A stretch of DNA of 64,000 nucleotides, from positions 80,091,930 through 80,155,929 of the forward strand of contig NC_061122.1 of assembly GCF_002878395.1 (NCBI RefSeq), written 5' to 3'. The stretch's first letter is position 1; the number at the start of each line of letters is the position of its first letter. Under the pieces are notes generated by a model that worked only from the letters and a program-made list of their open reading frames with translations, searched no databases and was not told the DNA's origin. Source of the stretch: Capsicum annuum. Lineage: Eukaryota; Streptophyta; Magnoliopsida; Solanales; Solanaceae. This document shows positions 11,156-23,366 of this stretch, piece by piece. The position numbers and the translations under genes were made by a program.

Positions 11156-11225
11156 ATGCAATCATACGTAGCACCAACAAGAGCATCTCACTTACCTAAT
11201 ACAAAAATTTAGAATTTACTCTTAA
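11156..11225. other. Unassigned 70 bp between E9 LTR and E2
   Basis: AT-rich sequence between the E9 LTR and the E2 target duplication. It should be continuous with 58017 onward on the far side of E2, so it is probably the host sequence that E9 entered. I recognise nothing in it. Confidence 0.4.
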
Positions 11226-11230
11226 AAAGA

Positions 11231-13722
11231 TGTGACACCCCAAAAATTCAAGTCAATATTAGAATCATGCTTTAAATTCATGCAAGATCAAAACCCATAG
11301 TTTGGCATTTTTATTAGTGATTTAGACATATATTAATCCCCCAAATAGCTCTTAGCTTATAGACAAGACAAAGCATCCCTTAGATTTTAAATTCTTGTGA
11401 AGAATATAAGTCATCTTCAAATGAGCTTTAATTTTGGGTTACTAATAATTTTTTAGCTCAAGACCCTCCATCAGATAGATAATTGAATTATATTTCCAAC
11501 AATATCAATTTTTCCTAAATCTGGTATAACGGTGAAAAGTTACGACCAAAATACTGAAGCATTATCAAAGTTGCCTAGACTACGACTCCTAATCAAACAT
11601 TATGGGTCGTCAAGAGAAAGTTGTAACTGGGAAGTAGAGGCTGAAATGGGTTTCTTGACCACAAATCAAGTCACAAATCATGGCCAGATGTCATAAGTCG
11701 TGACCTAAGTCGCCGGGACTACTTCCAAGCGACTTCAAGACTGTTTCTAAGGGTTTTTGGTCTTTTACAACTCTTTTAACCCAAAACTACGCCGTTTAAG
11801 CTTTTATAAGGTTGATTATAAAGACAAAACAAATCCAAATCCCTCATTCTCAATACATCACACAAATTACTCATGAAACATTTGATTTTCTACTCTTCTA
11901 AAGTAAGAAATTAGGGTTTTTCATCTTCAAGTTCAAATTCTCAAAACTTCAATTCAAGATCTGAAAGTAATCAGGTATGTGGGTATTTAATGAAGAAATC
12001 ATTTCATCCTCATGCCCAAATTATGTGTTTTGTTCACGAATTTTATGATTTTCATATCTAGGACTTTTACCCAATTGTTATTCTAAGCTTAAATTCAATC
12101 CCCCATGGTATAATCAGGCATGAATGATATTCTCATGCCCATGTATGATTTATATGATTTTACCCCAAATTTCAAGCATATGATCAAGCTATATGAGTTT
12201 TTCCTAATCGTTTTAGATTATTTTGTAATTAAATAATGTATACATGTTTTCCCATAAGAATAGCATCTTCCTATGTTCAAAATCATGAATATCTATATTA
12301 TGGTCAATTTTTGAATTTTGTGATTTATTCATGAATTTTTTTTTATGATTAGTTTTCAATATTTTTATGTTCAGTTGCAATAGTCAGAACTGGTGGGTTA
12401 TGAACACCTGATACCTAGGTATTCAGACATACATCAGTTTACATACTTTTGAATGCTACAGATTATACATGCATAGTTATTTTCGGAATCCCATAACTTA
12501 AGCATATCAGTTACCAGGGCATGTACCAGTTTATGTTTCTGTGTCATTCAGTTGAGAATAATACTTAGCACCAAGTGAATGGAAGGATGACCACTCCCTC
12601 GTCTGTTAAGTAGAGACTATTAGTAGCAGTCCCTGAGTTCCAAAACTACATTGCCAATAAAAGGTCAACCATTAGTTTAGGCTTGACACCCAAGTCCTTT
12701 GGGATATTAGTTTTGTGGATCCACATCAGCCAGTGTGGGTACCTTTGGCAAGGTACTAGACCCTTCTAACTGGGGTTACATATTGGACCTCGATTAGCTC
12801 AGATTGGGGCATATTAGTTCTAGTTAGCTCCCACAGTCCTCAGTTTATGTTCAACTTATGTTTCAGCTAAGATATGAATGACCTTGTATTTGATCATTTA
12901 GTTATTCAGATATACAGTACATGTTTATACTTGGTCATTGCATTTGTTCACATCCCACACTTCCAGACTCAAAATTCATTCATAACTTTCAGTATAATTT
13001 TATAGCATATTCAGCTTTAACTTGAGATTACATATAGTATTTATGTTCGACAACTTTCCAGTTTACAGAAGTGTTTTAGTTCATGATTAGAAATTTCACT
13101 ACGCCTTACAACTTTTACATATAAACATGTTCTAAATGCATATTTCAGCAAACGACTTATGTCCTCAATTTTAAAGCATGTTTTAAGTGTTTTCATAACT
13201 AATGCATATCTCACATACTCAATATATTCCAAATACTAATGGCATACCTCTTCTACCTATATTTTTCATGTGATGTAGATTAAAGTGCTTATTACAGGAT
13301 TCTAGCCAAGAAGATCATAACATTACACCACCAAGGGATAAGTTCTCATAATTTGAAGATTCATGTTAGTTACAATTTTTGTACTTATATTTTCTTATTC
13401 GTATATATTGATTAGGGATAGTTTGGGGTCATGTCCTGACTACCTATAGTAAGTATTAGTACAGGATTCATAGATGATCATTCAGAGTCAGTATATGTAA
13501 TTTAAGTTCCTCGAGCTCTTTCAGATTACAGTGTTGTAAACTTTGAATAGTATTGAAATGAAATAGCTTATCTCATGATTATGCTTCCATTCTGTTAGTT
13601 TATCTTTTATATTTGTTTTAAATTAGTTGTTCATGCATTATGTCACTATCATGGGTTAGCTTGGGATCACTTATGGTTCTAAGAATTGTGTTACGATTAG
13701 GAGGTAGTCTCGGGTCTTGACA
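11231..13722 (+). repeat. E2 5' LTR
   Basis: A 2492-bp LTR from TGTGACACCCC to TCTTGACA. It aligns over its length with the split 3' LTR, with roughly one difference in ten by eye, so E2 is much older than E1. It has a CpG-rich cluster at 11570-11730 (TACGACTCC, GTCGTGACC, GTCGCCGGG) ahead of a TATA-like stretch at 11797-11825 (TTTATAAGG, TTATAAAG). No gene lies in it; the short open frames inside it (for example 13041-13232) have no support. Confidence 0.88.
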
Positions 13723-13727
13723 AACTT

Positions 13728-13739
13728 GGTATCAGAGCA
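13728..13739 (+). promoter_or_regulatory. E2 primer binding site (tRNA-Met type)
   Basis: TGGTATCAGAGC, five bases after the 5' LTR edge; this sets E2 on the plus strand. Confidence 0.9.
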
Positions 13740-15048
13740 CAATGTTCAAGTGTCCTGGGGTGTCTATGAAGCCGTGTCTATTAGAGTCTTGTGTAGTAGT
13801 TTGGAGACGTCTATAATTTTCTTTGAGAGGCTACAAGGAATTTAAGAAATATTTCCCTTTTTTGATATCTCAAATCATGCAGTAGAGATGTTATCAAAGA
13901 AACTTATACAAATTCTTGCATTGCTACATTCATGACAACTCTGCCTTATTTTTGAGGTAATAGAAATAATCAAGCTTAAATTCCTACCAATAGAGTTTTC
14001 TCAGACAGTCCCCACAAATTTTTATAAATTGTATGCAGGCTTAAAAGGATCCCATCAGTGCCTTTAAGTTCCAAAATTTGAAAGAATTTGTTCATATTTA
14101 TGAAAATCATGCATTGAGCCAATGTCAGATGTTTCCTCAGATCCCTTCTTAGAATCCTATGATAACATATGACCTAGAGTTAGGAGTATTAGTCTAGAAG
14201 TATATTAGCATTTAAAAGGGGATAATGCTTATCTGAATTTAGTAGATTATGTATCCATGGAGACAGAAAGGTATTGTGTAGATCGTGTAATAACACTTTG
14301 AGAGAGATTTACAAATTAAGGGAACATAGAGTAGGTTAATGCTTTAGTCAAGATAGAGATTAGGTAGTGACCACAATGATAGAGAAATTTGTTAAGGTTT
14401 AATATATTCATTAAATTTATGTGGGTTAGTGTGTCATGATTCCTATCCAGTAGTAGTAAGTGGGTATTAGAGTATAAGAAGTTGTATGGATATCCATGTT
14501 GAGTGTTAGAATCTATGTTTGAATTGTGGATGATCAAGATAATAGATAAAATAAGAGTTTTAAATTCTAGAAGGTAAAAGTGTGTACTTAGGGTATTATG
14601 ATACTCCAGAAGATTCTAAGTAAATGTTCAAGTTATTATATGATGACCATTGGGGATATAGAAAGTTTAGAATTATACCCAGAAGAAATTACTAGCAAAG
14701 ACTTTTACACTTTTAGGTATAGTTTTCAGTAGGAGTTTAGTATTTATGTGTATTGATTATATCCTGACATCTACTGTAAAGTGATTGTAGTTCAGTTCAA
14801 TGTTTCTTGCAATTGGTCAAGAGACTTAGAACGATGGCGTAGATCTAAGGGGGAGATGATAGAACAAGGAATCAAGTCAGGTTTTCAAATTCTAATAGTG
14901 ATGCTAGTGAGTTCTAGAACAACAACAATGTTGTTATTGTTATTGTTGAGTCATTACGACATCTACTCACGCCTTGCAATTCAGCTCTGTGATCTTAGCC
15001 TATATTAATGCACTTGATACAGAATCATGTTCACTCCCATTTCCTAGT
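13740..15048 (+). other. E2 interior, left part, no readable gene
   Basis: Leader and interior sequence of E2 up to the E3 insertion. After the primer site it follows the usual Tekay leader for a short distance (GTGTCTATGAAGCCGTGTC). It then continues as AT-rich text with stops in all frames and no gag motif. A purine run CTAAGGGGGAGATGAT occurs at about 14847-14862, and a short trinucleotide tract (TTGTTATTG type) at about 14925-14948. The five bases before E3 (ctagt, 15044-15048) are the presumed E3 target copy. Confidence 0.55.
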
Positions 15049-17278
15049 TGTCATGGCCCGAGCCAGGGCCAGGCCGTGATAGGTATCTCAAGTTTGCCGA
15101 GGACTAGAGACCACCCCCATTTCCTAGTCAACAAAACACATCACACCTAACATGGACTGAAGTCCAAACATATAACAAGATAGAGTAACATAAGTTCTAA
15201 GATTCTAAGTTATATCAATAACCACTAACCGATACCGGTAACCAATACTAACTACCAAGACAACATCCAAGTCCACAGTACCCACAAAGCTCTAACAAAA
15301 CCGAATACCAAAAAAAGTATCGGAACATACCCCCGACCATAAGCAAAAACAAATTTGAAACAAACTCTAAGAAATAGGAAACCAAGACATGAAATAAAGT
15401 ATTCCAGAGGATGGAAGCTCACCATTTCAATTCAACTCATGAACTATCCATGAATATTTGATCATTACGCAGGAAAGGTAGAAGAATTTCTGGCGCCTGC
15501 ATCTCATGGGGATACAACGCCCAGAGATGGTTAACTGTTGAAGTGATAGCATGTAACTCAGGGATAAGAGATAAAATAATGCCACAAGTAATTATTCAAA
15601 ACCAGTCAAATCCAATCCACATCATCAAATGCAAATACATGTACAAATATCATATGCCGGGGTAGGAATAAGGCTTAGCATACACTTTTAAAATCTTAAC
15701 CTGGATTGCGTAGCATAACCATCATAATCAAGGCACCCACGGGATATATGGGCCCAGCTCTCCCCCAGTTGGAAGGGCCCAAGTGCATGTAGCCTAACGA
15801 ACTAGAGCATAATAGTATGTTTTATGCCTGATGGGGGATTCGAACCTCCCGGCATAATCAAAGGTAACTTAAGCACCAATTTATGCGGGGGACTCAAACC
15901 TCCCGGTATAATTAAAGGTGAATGAAGCACCAATTTACATAACATAGGGGATTCGAACCTCCAAATAATAATATAATAATAAGAGGGACTCGAATCTCCC
16001 GATCATTTAGACCCCCGCACCGGCTAGTACAATTTTTGGTGTTGGTCCCACTGGACCTACACTTTCACCGTCTGGCTACACAAACTGCTTTTAGGCCCAA
16101 TTAAAATATTTAACACACATTCCCAATTTATTAAGCCGATTATGTATTTAGGCATCGCGTTAATATAGTCATACCAACCCCCACTTACAAATTCATCATT
16201 ATGCCACAGTCCATTAGACATCACACAAGGGAAATTCATGACCCCTTAGGTTCAATTAACATTCACATAGGGATACCACATACCACAAAGTTTAATAAAA
16301 TCATACCATGGTCCATTAGCCTTTTATGCCAATGCATTAATTCAAGTGACCAAGTCAAAACATGTGACTAAGCCATTTATCATTGTCAATTTCACGTTTA
16401 AGTTGAGGGAACTCAATATCCAAAACCATATGACAAAGCAAAATTTGTAATAATTTTGGGAAAATATAACTTCTTTGATTATTCACCAATCCCATGCATG
16501 CCACTAGTTTCAAATCGTTAACAAAGCATGAATAATACATAATAAATTAGGGGAAATCAATTTAAGGACCATTCATGTCAAAGCCCTCAACCATGTCAAA
16601 ACTCTTATTTTAAATCCACATAATTAACCATGTAAATTCATGTATCAGATAAAATAAGTTTAAGGGTAGAGTCAGATTCCTGAAATACCCATGATTATGG
16701 AGAGAATTCAACCCATGAAGATCTACTTGACTCACTTTTTAGAAACCCTAGGTATTGATGCTTGATAGAATTTGAGAGAGAAAAGAGTGTATGTGATATG
16801 TATTATGGATGAAAATAGGGTCCCAAGTATGTTTATAGGTCGTGGGTTAAGAAGCTGGAAAATAAGCCGCCAGTCGTTTATGGGTCACCTTACGACTTGT
16901 AGATCACCCTACGACTCATTTCCCCTCAGTCATAGTCTGAACAGTGTCCCAAACCACAAATACTGGTTTGGTTATGGAAAGGTATTATGACTTGTAACGA
17001 GTCCATACTACTCGTTACTTCCTATTCATATTTAGGACAGAGTACTTTAGGCATCACATCGGTTTTCTAATGGAAAGGACTATACGAGTCATTTAGAGTC
17101 CTTATGACTCGTAACATGGTAGTCGTAGTCAAAATAGTGAATTTGAAAAATCTCACTGGGCACGTTACAAATGGGTCCTATGATCGTAATACTCCCTACA
17201 ACTCCCAAAGAGAGTCTTAGTCAGGGCAGTAAGCTCAGAACTCAGAATTTTCCTGGGACCAACACATGGGGTGTTTCA
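15049..17278 (-). repeat. E3 3' LTR
   Basis: A 2230-bp LTR with TG at 15049 and CA at 17277-17278. It starts TGTCATGGCCCGAGCC and ends GGGGTGTTTCA. In element sense it has a cluster of TTACGACTCGTAA-like words at 16870-17220, a TATAAA box at about 16830-16840, the B-box-like array at 15833-16000 and a GGGGGTATGTTCCGATA motif near 15319-15340. The minus-strand frames 16057-16540 are chance frames. Confidence 0.87.
15833..16000 (-). repeat. tRNA B-box-like array in the E3 3' LTR
   Basis: Four units whose minus strand reads GGTTCGAATCC (exact at 15836-15846 and 15949-15959), GGTTTGAGTCC (about 15890-15900) and GATTCGAGTCC (about 15985-15995). They are mostly flanked by GGGA and CCCC and spaced 35-60 bp apart. 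The copies in the 5' LTR (31825-31950) include GGTTCGATTCC at 31894-31904. GGTTCGANTCC is the consensus of the T-arm/B box of tRNA genes. No A box or cloverleaf is visible, so these are not tRNA genes. Confidence 0.75.
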
Positions 17279-17291
17279 TTTCCCCCTTAGG
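17279..17291 (-). promoter_or_regulatory. E3 polypurine tract
   Basis: The minus strand reads CCTAAGGGGGAAA immediately before the LTR end TGAAACACC. Confidence 0.8.
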
Positions 17292-17477
17292 ATCATTCAT
17301 CCTGGAATGATGGGTCAAGTCATACATTAGCCCAATTTAATACAAAAACACACCCACACTTTCCATTAACAAAGTTCGAAAATAAAGAAGTCAAGGAATC
17401 TACAATTTCATTTAATAAAGCCAGAAAACAAAAATGTTAAGATCACACATATCTTAAGCACAATTTTCCAGAATAGG

Positions 17478-18870
17478 CTATAGGAGTGGATACTTGGACT
17501 TCATTTCCTCCTCGACTTCCTAAGTATCTTCCTTAAAATTTTGGTTCCTCCAAAGAACCTTTACTAAAGCCACGTCATTCTTCCGCCGCCGACGGACTTG
17601 CTGATCTAAGATCTCCACTGGAACTTCCTCATAAGATAGGGAATCCAAAATGCCTACACCTTCCAAAGGAACAACCAATGAAGGATCACCCACACACTTC
17701 CTCAACATCGATACATGGAAGAAAGGATGTATAGACCTGCTCAAAACCAAATACAGACCAATATAACGGGGACTGAGCTTTCCCTTCTTCCCAAACCGCA
17801 TCACTTTCTTCATGGGAAAAACCTTTAAGAATACCCATCATATCCGTGCAACACTTTTGTCAACTTTGGGAGGTCTTAAGACTATCCCAAATCACCTCCA
17901 CCTTCTCCATGGCTTGGTGAACCACATCAGGACCAAATAACTTAGCCTTACAAACTTTGAACCACATAATAGGGAATGATACCTCCTACCATATAAAGCC
18001 TCATGAATCCATACCAATGATAGGGTGATAGATGTTATTGTTGGCAAATTCTATGAGAGAAAAATGGTCAAACCAGCTACCACCAAAGTTAATCACACAA
18101 GATCTGAGCATATTCTGCAATGTCTGTGTGGTTCCCTCCGCTAGACCATCCGCTTGTGGGTGGAAAGTGGTACTAAGGCTCATCTTAGTCACCAAACCTC
18201 TCTGAAATAAGTGTAAAATTGTGATGAGAACTGAGTACCTCAATCAGAGATAATAGAAATAGGACACCATGTAACTTCACGATCTCTTGAATAAACAACT
18301 CCACATAGTCCTCGATAGAGTAATTAATTCTCACAAGCAAGAAGTGAGTAGACTTAGCCATTCTATCCATGTGACCCAAATAGAATGAAATTACCCCCAA
18401 GTAGTTTAATTTCTTGAAATAATCTACCGGGCTTCAAGTGCTCCACCTTCACTTGCGATATACCATGCACTTAGCTACGAAATTGGTTACATCCCTCTTC
18501 ATGTTATTCCACTAATATATCTCCTTAATATCACGATATATCTTTGTGAACCAAGATGAACTGTATAACGCACCTCATGATCTTCGTCCAAAATTCTTCC
18601 TCACAACTTATCCATGTTGGGACCATATAGTCCCCCTTAGTACCTTAAGGTACCATCACTGATAATCTCAAAAGCCATCACTTTCTTCCTACCATATCCT
18701 CCTTGATTTGTATCAAGATAAGGTATAACACCTGCTTCTCCTTTACCTCAACACCAAGAGATTATTTCTCCACTTCTTGCACCAATACACCACCATTCTT
18801 TGAATCTAATAGACAAACTCCAAGATTAGCCAAATGGTGAATATCCTTTACCAATTCCTGCTTCTCCTCA
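17478..18870 (-). pseudogene. E3 integrase and chromodomain
   Basis: The C-terminal third of pol. From the right: linker after RNase H, decayed zinc-binding region (18440-18860), integrase core fragments (18001-18400: HMDRMAKSTHF, STTFHPQADGLAEGTTQTLQNML) and tail (GKLSPRYIGLY, HPFFHVSMLRK). The chromodomain (EEVPVEILDQQ, VKVLWRNQ) follows and ends at TAG at 17478. A Trp codon of the chromodomain has become TAG near 17520, cutting it short. The E of the catalytic triad is read as GLAEGT. The chromodomain makes this element a chromovirus like E1, but of a different family. Confidence 0.82.
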
Positions 18871-18879
18871 TCCACATAT

Positions 18880-20074
18880 GATAAGATCCCCATGGGCAAC
18901 CAGCTAAGAGCATAATCACAACATTACTATTATCTGTATGATAGTAGAGACTTATGTCATAGTCCTTTAGCAAGTCAAGCCACCTCCTTTGCCTTAGATT
19001 TTGCTCTTTCTGAGTGAATGCGACTTGCAGGCTTTTATAATTAGAATAAATATCAACATGGATCCCATATAAATAATGTTACAAGATCTTCAATGCAAAA
19101 ACCATATCTAACAATTCCAAATCATGAGTCAGATAATTTTTCTCATGAACCATCAATTGTCAAGAAGCATATGCCACAACTTTACCATGATGCATAAAGA
19201 CATAACCAAGTCCCATGCGAGATGCATCATAATAGACAATGAAGCCATTAGTACCCTTGGGCAGAGTCAAATTGGAGAAATAGTCAACCGATCTTTTAGC
19301 TCCTCAAAATACCCTTCACAAGCATCCAACCACAAAAATTTCACCTTTTTCTGGGTCAACTTATTCAACGAAGATGCAATAGATGAGAAGCCCTCCACAA
19401 ACCTTCTATAATAACTGGCTAAACCCAAGAAGATCCAAATATCGATTGGAGTTGTGGGTCTAGGCCACTTCTTAACCACTGTAAGATTTTGTGGATCCAC
19501 CATGATCCCTTCACTAGAAACCATATGACCTTAGTAGGTCATAATATTCAACCAGAACTTACACTTAGAGAATATCACATACAACTGCTAATCTTTCAAG
19601 GTTTGCAACACAAGGTGGAGGTGATCAACATGATCCACCTCACTCTTAGAATACACCAAAATATCATTAATAAACACAATTACGAACAAATACAAGAACT
19701 GACAGAAGATCCAATTCATAAGATCGATGAATACCAATGGAGCATTAGTCAAACTGAAGACATGAGCAAAAACTCAAAATGACTATACCGGGTTCAGAAG
19801 GCAGTCTTAGGGATATCCAACTCCCTAATCTTCAACTGATGGTAACCCAACCAAAGGTCAATCTAGGAAAAATACTTAGCACCCTGAAGCTGGTCAAATA
19901 AGTCATCTATCTTAGTAAATGGGTACTTATTATTCACCGTCACGTTATTCAACGAGTGATAATTAATGCACATCCAAAGGGAACCATCTTTCTTGTGCTC
20001 GAAAAGAATAGGATCACCCCATGGAGACACACTAGGATGAATGGAATCCTTATTAAGTAGCTCTTTCAACACGT
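18880..20074 (-). pseudogene. RT-RNase H array copy 1 (next to integrase)
   Basis: The copy whose RNase H end joins normal integrase linker sequence, so this is the ancestral right-to-left arrangement. The RT catalytic box reads FINDILVYS (Asp to Asn, about 19650-19680). The segment at 19267-19524 has the connection-domain text [18 protein letters not shown] and FLGLASYYRRFVEGFS. Antisense open frames at 19124-19411 and 19489-19782 are shadows of this copy. Confidence 0.82.
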
Positions 20075-21248
20075 GATAAGATCCCCATAGACAACCTGCT
20101 AAGAGCATCAACACAACATTAGCTTTATCTGTGTGATAGTAGAGATTTATGCCATAATCCTTTAGAAAGTCAAGCCATCTCTTCTGCCTCAGATTTTTCT
20201 CCTTCTGAGTGAACGCATCTTGCAGGATTTTATGATTAGAATAAATATCAACATGGATCCTATATAAATAATGTTGCAAGATCTTCAATGTAAACACCAC
20301 ATCTAACAATTCCAAATCATGAGTCAGATAATTCTTCTCATGAACTATCAACTGTCTAGAAGCATATGCCACAACTCTACCATGATGCATCAAGACACAA
20401 CAAAGTCCTAAATGGGAAGCATCATAATAGACAATGAAGCCATTAGTACCCTTGGGTAGAGTCAAGTTAGAGAAATAGTCAACCTATCTTTTAGCTTCTC
20501 AAAACACCCATCACAAGCATCCAATCACAAAAATTTTACCTTTTTCTGGGTCAAATTATTCAACAAAGATGCAATAGATGATAAGCCCTTCACAAACCTT
20601 CTATAATAACCGGCTAAACCCAAGAAAATCCGAATATCAATTGGAGTCGTGGGTCTAGGCCTCTTCTTAACTACTACAAAATTTTGTGGATCTACCATGA
20701 TCCCTTCACTAGAAACCCTATGACCTAAGTAGGTCACAACATTCAACCAAAACTCATACTTAGAGAACATTGCATACAATCGCTGATCTTTTAAGGTTTG
20801 CAACACAAGACAGAGGTGATCAACATAATCCACCTCACTCTTAGAATACACCAAAATATCATCAATAAAAATAATTATGAACAAATAATTCATAAGATCC
20901 ATGAATGCCGTCGGGGCATTAGTCAAACCAAAAGACATGACCAAAAACTCAAAATGACTATATCAGGTTCGAAAGGCATTCTTAGGGATATCCAACTTCC
21001 TAATCTTCAACTAATGGTAACCCAACCAAAGATCAATCTGGGAAAAATACTTAGCACCCTAAAGCTGGTCAAATAAGTCATCTATCCTAGTAAAAAGGTA
21101 CTTATTCTTCACTGTCACGTTATTCAACTGGCGATAATAATGTACATCTGAAGGGAACCATCCTTCTTGTGCTAAAAAAAAATAGGATCAACCCATGGAG
21201 ACACCCTAGGGTGAATGAAACCCTTATTAAGTAGATCTTTCAATATGT
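20075..21248 (-). pseudogene. RT-RNase H array copy 2
   Basis: The best-preserved copy. The frame 20525-20944 covers [15 protein letters not shown], the box [11 protein letters not shown] and the connection domain to [10 protein letters not shown] short stretch before FIDD is deleted relative to copies 1 and 3, where about 12 residues intervene. The frame 19863-20465 starts in the RNase H of this copy ([24 protein letters not shown] with Asp to Asn). It crosses the junction without a stop into the RT N-terminus of copy 1. Confidence 0.85.
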
Positions 21249-22444
21249 GATAAGATCCCCATGGACAACCTGCTTAGAGCATCAGCATAACATTAGCTTT
21301 ATCTGTTTGATAGTAGAGACTCATGTCATAGTCCCTTAGCAAGTCAAGCCACCTTTTTAGCCTTAGATTTTAATCCTTCTGAGTAAACGTGTCTTGCAGG
21401 CTATTATGATTAGAATAAATATCAACATGGATCCCATATAAATAATGTTGGAAGATCTTCAATGGAAATACCACATCTAACTATTCCAAATCATGAGTCA
21501 GATAATTCTTCTCATGAACCATCATCTGTCTAGAAGTATATGCCACAACTTTACCATGATGCATCAAGATACAACAAAGTCCCACGCGGGATGCATCATA
21601 ATAGACAACAATGACATTAATACCCTTGGGCAGGGTCAAACTGGAGAAATAGTCAACCTATCATTTAGCTTCTCAAAACATCCCTCTCAAGCATTCGACC
21701 ATAAAAATTCCATCTTTTCCTGGGTCAACTTATTCAACAAAGATACAATAGACGAGAAGCCCTTCACAAACCTTCTATAATAATCGGCTAAACCCAAAAA
21801 GATTCAAATATCGATTGGAGTCGTAGGTCTAGGCCACTTCTTAACCACTACAAGATTTTATGGATCCACCATGATTCCTTCACTAGAAACCATATGACTT
21901 AAATAGGTTATAATATTCAACCAGAACTCACACTTAGAGAACATCGCATACAACTACTGATCTTTTAAGGTTTGCAGCACAAGGAGGAGGTGATCAATGT
22001 GATCTACCTCACTCTTAGAATACACTAAAATATCATCAATAAACATAATTACTAACAAATACAAGAACAAACAGAAGACCCAATTCATAATATTCATGAA
22101 TATCATCGGGGCATTAGTCAAACCAAAAGACATAACTAAAAACTAAAAATGACTATACTGGATTTGGAAGGCAGTCTTAGGGATATCCAACTCCCTAATC
22201 TTCAACTGATTGTAACCCAACCAAAAATCAATCTAGGAAAAATACTTAGCAGTATGAAGCTGGTCAAATAAGTCATCTATCCTAGTAAAAGGGTACTTAT
22301 TCTTCACCATCACATTGTTCAACTAGCGATAATCAATGTACATCCTAAGGGAACCATTCTTCTTATGCTAAAAAAGAATAGGATCAGGCCATGGAGACAC
22401 ACTAGGGTGAATAAAACCCTTATTATGTAGATCTTTCAATATGT
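21249..22444 (-). pseudogene. RT-RNase H array copy 3
   Basis: Same gene segment as its neighbours, with its own stops. The RT box reads [18 protein letters not shown] (about 22000-22050) in a stretch where the residues before the box are retained. The RNase H end carries the shared one-base deletion (ANVMLMLx). The antisense frame 21493-21780 is a shadow. Confidence 0.8.
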
Positions 22445-23366
22445 GATAAGATCTCCATGGACAACCTGCTAAGCGCATCAACACAATATTAGCTTTATCT
22501 GTGTGATAGTAGAGACTCATGTCATAGTCCATTAGCAAGTCAAGCCACCTCTTTTGCCTTAGATTTTTCTCCGTTTGAGTGAATACATCTTGCAAGCTCT
22601 TATGATTAGAATAAATATCAACATAGATCCCATATAAATAATATTGCAAGATCTTTAATGTAAACACCACATCTAATAATTCCAAATCATGAGTTGGATA
22701 ATTCTTCTCATGAACCATCAACTATCGAGAAGCATATGCCATAACTTTACCATGATGCATTAATACACAACCAAGTCCCATGCGAGATGCATCATAATAG
22801 ACAACGAAGCCATTAGTACCCTTGGGTAGAGTCAAATTAGAGAAATAGTCAGCCTATCTTTTAGCTTCTCAAAACACCCGTCACAAGCATCCGACCATAA
22901 AAGTTTCACCTTTTTTTGGGCTAACTTATTCAACAAATATGTAATATATGAGAAGCCCTCCACAAACCTTCTATAATAATTGTCTAAACCCAAAAAGATC
23001 CAAATATCAACTGGAGTGATGGGTCTAGGACACTTCATAACTGCTACAAGATTTTATGGATCCTCCAAGATCCTTTCAGTAAAAACCATATGACCTAAGT
23101 CGGTCATAACATTTAAATAGAACTCACACTTAGAGAATATCACATACCACCGCTGATCTTTGTAGGTTTAGAACATAAGGCAGAGGTGATCAATATAAAC
23201 CACCTAATCTTAGAATACACTAAAATATCATCAATAAACACAATTATAAACAAACACAAGAACTGACAGAAGTCCAATTCATAAGATCCATGAATGCCGT
23301 TCGGGCATTAGTGAAACTAAAAGACATAACCAAAAACTCAAAATTACTATATCGGGTTTAGAAGGT
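22445..23366 (-). pseudogene. RT-RNase H array copy 4, truncated
   Basis: RNase H (frame 22368-22721: [26 protein letters not shown]) runs through the junction into the RT N-terminus of copy 3 (HILKDLHNKGFIHPSVSP). The connection domain is at 22832-23038. The RT palm is out of frame and ends within the TxxRYGHFEF region at 23366, where the LTR of E4 starts. The missing part of this unit is not found on the far side of E4. Confidence 0.8.

Larger units (their letters stand above)
18880..23366 (-). repeat. Tandem array of a 1.19-kb RT-RNase H segment (3.8 copies)
   Basis: The part of E3 pol that runs from the N-terminal RT region through RNase H is repeated head-to-tail. The word GTGATAAGATCCCCATGG recurs (with single changes) beginning near 18880, 20075, 21249 and 22445, giving periods of 1195, 1174 and 1196 bp. 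Every copy holds, in the same order, RNase H, the connection region, the FI(D/N)D box, and the RT N-terminus ending GFIHPSVSP. The fourth copy stops at 23366 where E4 begins. At each inner junction the end of RNase H is fused to the RT N-terminus ([11 protein letters not shown]). A single-base deletion just after KANVV appears in all four copies. Confidence 0.9.

Noticed and set aside
15833..16000. Possible tRNA genes, because of repeated GGTTCGAATCC words
   Set aside because: Only the T-arm-like word is present. No A box, acceptor stem or anticodon arm could be paired around any unit, and the words repeat at 35-60 bp, too short for tRNA genes.
19124..19782. Plus-strand open frames of 95 and 97 codons (and the parallel frames at 20798 and 21493)
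   Set aside because: They are antisense shadows of RNase H and RT in the repeated E3 segment; they recur only because the segment is repeated.
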